Source: an uncultured Collinsella sp. (GTDB lineage: Bacteria > Actinomycetota > Coriobacteriia > Coriobacteriales > Coriobacteriaceae). From it: 64,000 nucleotides of DNA. Under the pieces are notes generated by a model. It worked only from the letters and a program-made list of their open reading frames with translations. It was not told the origin of the DNA and searched no databases. Shown piece by piece: positions 61,281 to 64,000 of this stretch (within the stretch, counting starts at the first letter, position 1; each line of letters opens with the position of its first letter). The translations under genes and the position numbers were made by a program. The stretch is taken from the NCBI GenBank assembly GCA_902491565.1, contig CABUIE010000008.1:23774-87773 (forward strand). The letters run 5' to 3'.

Positions 61281-62279
61281 TTATTCCTCGACCGGCGTGA
61301 GTACCATGACGGCGCGCGTATTGCTAAATGACAGCGAACGGCAGGTCACAAGCGTTACGACCTTGGTTGCCGAAGCGGCACGATCGGTGGCATCGCTCGC
61401 CACGGCAGAGGCACCGTCGAGCATCTCGGACAGATAATTCTTCAGTCCGTCATCGCCCTCAAAGTTGGGCGTGCGCGCCTTGGCATACGTGTCCTCGACC
61501 ACCTTGGTCGCCAGCGGACGCAGCTTATAGGTGGCGTCGCGCGTGATGTAATACACGTACTCTATGCTGTCGAACGTCGCCTGATCGGTCGTGTCCGAGA
61601 TCACATTGAACATCGATCCGTCGTTCATGTGGTGACCATAGATCGTAGTCTGCTGATCCACCATGCCGGGCGCATTGTCCTCGTAATCCAAGAAGATAGC
61701 ACCTGATGCGTTGGACGTGCCATCGAACAACGTGTTGAGGTACTTGGAGTTATCAGTAGCCTGCACTACTGGATAGTTAATGTTGGTGCCCGGTGCGTAA
61801 ATCCAACCGACGACCTCGGGATTTGTCTGGGCAAGGGCATTAAAGTCGATAACCGGCACGCCGCTGGCGTCCTTAGCGGGCGCATATTGCTCTTCGATCT
61901 TTTGGTACGACTCGCTCGCCTGCTTGTAACCGATCTGCGCATTGATAAAGATGGCAGCGGCGGCAACAATCAGACCGATACCGATGATGATGAGCAGAAT
62001 GGGAATAATGGAGCGGCGCTTTTTGCGCGGCGGCTCGGTGTAATCCGACGGCGCGGCATGCGATGAAGACCGGGGCGGCTTCTTAGCGGTGCTATAAGAC
62101 GAAGGGCGATACGCAGCCGGCGTATCCTGACGGCGATGGGACGTCGGCGTTACAGAACGCGGCGCGCGCGGCTGCTGAGGAGAGGATGTCCGACCCTGCT
62201 GCGCCGCATGGGCAGCACCCGGCTTCGACGGATCGGGAATCTGAGAAGCCTTGAATCGTTTTCCCTGATAGTCGGACAT
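61281..62279 (-). CDS. Class B sortase
   Basis: A 332-residue membrane transpeptidase. A Pro/Ser/Arg-rich cytoplasmic tail (1-90) precedes one helix (about 92-115) and the sortase barrel. Catalytic residues: His in TTIYGHHMNDG, Cys313 in VTLVTCRSLS and Arg322 in NTRAVM. The GWIYAPGTNINYPVV block is typical of SrtB. It is not an obvious match for the LPTTG adhesin here, since class B enzymes usually recognise NPxTN-like signals. AAGGAG precedes the ATG. It is in operon with purE. Confidence 0.93.
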   Translation of the reverse strand: MSDYQGKRFKASQIPDPSKPGAAHAAQQGRTSSPQQPRAPRSVTPTSHRRQDTPAAYRPSSYSTAKKPPRSSSHAAPSDYTEPPRKKRRSIIPILLIIIGIGLIVAAAAIFINAQIGYKQASESYQKIEEQYAPAKDASGVPVIDFNALAQTNPEVVGWIYAPGTNINYPVVQATDNSKYLNTLFDGTSNASGAIFLDYEDNAPGMVDQQTTIYGHHMNDGSMFNVISDTTDQATFDSIEYVYYITRDATYKLRPLATKVVEDTYAKARTPNFEGDDGLKNYLSEMLDGASAVASDATDRAASATKVVTLVTCRSLSFSNTRAVMVLTPVEE

Positions 62280-62314
62280 GGCTCTCCTTATACTGCGGTG
62301 AAACGGCGGAACGC

Positions 62315-62779
62315 CTAGGCGTCGGCCATCTCCTGCTTCATCTTCTCGATAACCTTGCGGTACTCGGGGTCGCAAGCGCCCAGAATCTGCGTGGCGTAGA
62401 TGGCGGCGTTCTTGGCGCCGTTGATGGCAACGCAGGCCACGGGCACGCCCGAAGGCATCTGCACCATCGACAGCAGCGAATCCATGCCGCCCAGGTCACT
62501 CGTCTTCATAGGCACGCCGATGACCGGCAGCGGCGTAAAGGCAGCCACGACACCACCCAGGTGAGCGGCCTTGCCGGCGGCGGCGATAATCACTTTGATA
62601 CCGCGATCGGCGGCAGTCGAGGCCCACTCGTGGACCTTCGCCGGCGTGCGGTGTGCGCTCGCAATGACGAGCTCATAGGGCACACCCAGCGCCTCGAGCT
62701 CGGCGGTGCAGCCTTCCATAACGCCCAGATCGGACTTGGAGCCCATAATGATCCCGACAACCGGCTTCTGATCTGCCAT
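62315..62779 (-). CDS. purE: N5-carboxyaminoimidazole ribonucleotide mutase
   Basis: A 154-residue enzyme of purine synthesis. Motifs: VGIIMGSKSDLGVM, SAHRTPAKVHEWA, IAAAGKAAHLGGVVAAFTPL and VPVACVAINGAKNAA. Substrate-binding Ser/His residues are present. GGAGG precedes the ATG at 62779. First gene of an operon with srtB and the MoaE-like gene. Confidence 0.96.
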   Translation of the reverse strand: MADQKPVVGIIMGSKSDLGVMEGCTAELEALGVPYELVIASAHRTPAKVHEWASTAADRGIKVIIAAAGKAAHLGGVVAAFTPLPVIGVPMKTSDLGGMDSLLSMVQMPSGVPVACVAINGAKNAAIYATQILGACDPEYRKVIEKMKQEMADA

Positions 62780-62842
62780 AAACAAAGACCTCCTGTTGAG
62801 AACGGCGACGCGGCGGATCCGCGACCCTTAACTACTGAGAGT

Positions 62843-62848
62843 AGTATA
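62843..62848 (-). promoter_or_regulatory. Candidate -10 box of the purE operon
   Basis: TATACT on the minus strand about 65 bases upstream of the purE ATG. It lies just downstream of the long perfect hairpin at 62875. Confidence 0.45.
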
Positions 62849-62874
62849 GCCGCTCCCGTCCCTGCGGTCTTTGT

Positions 62875-62946
62875 GGTGGCGGCTGAGCCTTTCCCTCGGG
62901 AACTGGGCTTCGCGAAGTTTCCCGAGGGAAAGGCTCAGCCGCCACC
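62875..62946. repeat. Perfect 28-bp hairpin upstream of purE
   Basis: Arms at 62875-62902 and 62919-62946 are exact reverse complements, starting GGTGGCGGCTGAGCC, around a 16-base loop. It occupies the 320-base gene-free stretch 62780-63099 with the purE promoter and the toxin terminator. Confidence 0.85.
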
Positions 62947-63036
62947 CTGCGACCTACCGGGGATTGCCATGACGTACGTTGGCTGATGAATTGGAAAGAA
63001 AGGTTAACGGAGGCTGAAAGGCAATTGGTCCAGAAA

Positions 63037-63068
63037 AAACCCTGACGAATCTAATTCGTCAGGGCCCT
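63037..63068 (-). terminator. Terminator of the toxin-antitoxin operon
   Basis: CCCTGACGAATT pairs with AATTCGTCAGGG almost without a loop, followed on the minus strand by TTTTTT. Confidence 0.9.
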
Positions 63069-63099
63069 ACCAACGCTCACTCGTCGTTCATCGTTAAAG

Positions 63100-63450
63100 C
63101 TAGATATTCTCTTCCGCCCATTTCTCGAAATCGAGTGTTCGTCTCTGAGCAGTTCGGTAGACTTCCATGTCTTCGCGAGCGCCTACCACTACGATGGCCA
63201 TTTTTTCTTTAATTCTGATGAGACGGTACACGATTCGAATGCCACTTCCCCTGAGCTTGATTTTCATAAAGCCAGTCAAATCCGTACCCGCCTTGTTTCC
63301 AAGAGGCTTGCCAAATCCACCCTCGTTCTGCGGCAATGGGTTCGTTCTGATTTTTTCTATAGCCTTAAGGACAATCTTTCGTTGGGAGCCGTCCAGACGC
63401 TTAATATCCTTGAGAGCATCTGGGTAGAAAGCGACTTCGTACCCACTCAT
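63100..63450 (-). CDS. RelE/ParE-family toxin
   Basis: A 116-residue toxin of the type II RelE/ParE superfamily. Pattern: VAFYPDALKDIKRLDGSQR, PLGNKAGTDLTGFMKIKLRG and IRIVYRLIRIKEKMAIVVVG. It ends in an extension with YRTAQRRTLDFEKWAEENI. Related members inhibit translation by mRNA cleavage or poison gyrase; which applies is not visible. The ATG overlaps the antitoxin stop (ATGA). Confidence 0.93.
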   Translation of the reverse strand: MSGYEVAFYPDALKDIKRLDGSQRKIVLKAIEKIRTNPLPQNEGGFGKPLGNKAGTDLTGFMKIKLRGSGIRIVYRLIRIKEKMAIVVVGAREDMEVYRTAQRRTLDFEKWAEENI

Positions 63451-63767
63451 TCAAACTCGACCTCATCCATCTGATCGAGTTCGTCCTGGCTCACACCCAG
63501 CTCTTCCATAACATCAGACAGGGAAACAAGCGCATCGTCACCTGTCGCAGCCACTCTCTTAAGCGCCAACGTTAACAAGGCGAGGTCCTCCTCCGCTTGC
63601 TTCGCTTCCCTGTATTCATCGGGTGTCACAATCACAAATGCTGGCTTGTTGTGTTTGAGGACCACAACAGGATTGTCGTCCCCAACCTTCGAAAAGGCAG
63701 CCGAGCCCTTACCGTGGCTGAAATCGCTAATTGGAACAAGGTTGTCGAGCATCTGCAAGGCAGGCAT
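63447..63767 (-). CDS. Phd/YefM-type antitoxin
   Basis: A 106-residue antitoxin. The N-terminal DNA-binding part has LVPISDFSHGKGSAAFSKV and VVVLKHNKPAFVIVTPDEY, the Phd/YefM fold. The acidic C terminus (about 70-106) should wrap the toxin. AGGAGG lies five bases before the ATG. Overlap with the toxin gene keeps the two in balance. Confidence 0.92.
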   Translation of the reverse strand: MPALQMLDNLVPISDFSHGKGSAAFSKVGDDNPVVVLKHNKPAFVIVTPDEYREAKQAEEDLALLTLALKRVAATGDDALVSLSDVMEELGVSQDELDQMDEVEFE

Positions 63768-64000
63768 ACATACCTCCTAAAAATGAATTCTTTTTCGAAT
63801 TCATTTTATCATTCTTTTTTGCTATATTGTGCCGCGCAACAGAAACAACCTTTTAGGATACGAATCCGAGCTTAGAATGACTGTTGGCCCTCGCACCGCC
63901 CTTGCCTCTTTTATTACGTCAAGTGGTATACAGCGAAGCAAAATGGATCGCGTCGAAAATGTTGGTGTAAGGGTGACACCCTAGCGCCCGTTTAACGAAA
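63768..64000. other. Right-edge spacer
   Basis: Apart from the toxin-antitoxin operator, the last 233 bases show no gene. A 36-codon frame on the plus strand ending at 63984 has no ribosome-binding site and is not called. The stretch is AT-richer than the rest of the window. Confidence 0.5.
63780..63807. promoter_or_regulatory. Palindromic operator of the toxin-antitoxin operon
   Basis: AAAATGAATTC and GAATTCATTTT form a perfect 11-base inverted repeat with a six-base centre, 13 bases upstream of the antitoxin ATG. TAAAAT on the minus strand (63803-63808) could be the -10 box within it. This is where Phd/YefM proteins usually repress their own operon. Confidence 0.75.

Noticed and set aside
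63877..63984. 36-codon plus-strand frame at the right edge
   Set aside because: Too short, no ribosome-binding site and no motif.

Overview
The window is chromosomal DNA from a high-GC, Gram-positive-type bacterium. It most likely belongs to the class Coriobacteriia and resembles the genus Collinsella. This rests on gene content recognised by eye, not on a database search. The evidence is an Ech-type energy-converting hydrogenase, a NADH-dependent reduced ferredoxin:NADP oxidoreductase pair (NfnAB), a giant LPxTG pilin-like surface protein, a class B sortase, fused ECF-transporter ATPases, and intergenic spaces full of GGGGACA-core hairpins. An anaerobic gut lifestyle fits the redox genes.

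Layout. 1-3700 (minus): tail of a PRC-barrel-like protein, a YtxH protein, a cyanophycin-synthetase-N-like protein, a CorC/HlyC membrane protein and a hemolysin III family protein. 3.9-6.3 kb: a membrane-anchored alpha/beta hydrolase (plus) and a DUF362/ferredoxin protein (minus). 6.4-13.3 kb (minus): a FtsX-type ABC exporter, then a second ABC-2 exporter (ATPase and two permeases) divergent from a NarL-type two-component system (13.5-15.3 kb, plus) that probably controls it. 15.3-22.9 kb: a 2099-residue adhesin enclosed by four long hairpin elements in the order A-B-gene-B'-A'. 22.9-28.6 kb (minus): an Ech hydrogenase operon whose antiporter-like and NuoH-like membrane subunits are fused in one reading frame. 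28.8-31.7 kb: an orphan transposase-OrfA-like HTH gene and an old-yellow-enzyme type flavoprotein. Three tandem hairpins (31.9-32.1 kb) lie beside an initiator tRNA. 32.4-37.7 kb: coaX, a degenerate biotin-ligase-like gene, a folP-folK fusion, a sirtuin and an exonuclease III gene. 37.8-41.1 kb (minus): a complete ECF vitamin/metal transporter. 41.2-47.3 kb (plus): glmU, prs, pth, nfnA and nfnB. 47.4-53.8 kb (minus): a cytidylate-kinase-like protein, a four-gene polar amino-acid ABC transporter, a YqeY protein, a PrsA/SurA-type foldase and a solo PTS EIIA. 53.8-55.3 kb: an AlbA-type/ATPase regulator of lower GC. 55.5-59.2 kb (minus): purF-purM-purN. 59.5-60.7 kb: a CmpB-type membrane protein (plus). 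60.8-62.8 kb (minus): purE, a class B sortase and a MoaE-like protein. 63.1-63.8 kb (minus): a type II toxin-antitoxin pair with a palindromic operator.

Themes. Redox and energy: Ech can couple ferredoxin oxidation to H2 evolution and ion pumping, and NfnAB links ferredoxin and NADH to NADPH. Nucleotide, cofactor and cell-wall supply: pur genes, prs, folP-folK, coaX, glmU. Surface and secretion: adhesin, sortase, foldase, ABC exporters. The least explained material is non-coding: a modular family of ~155-nt hairpins around the adhesin, triplet hairpins beside the tRNA, and many near-perfect 14-28 bp inverted repeats between genes. No CRISPR array, prophage or complete insertion sequence was seen.
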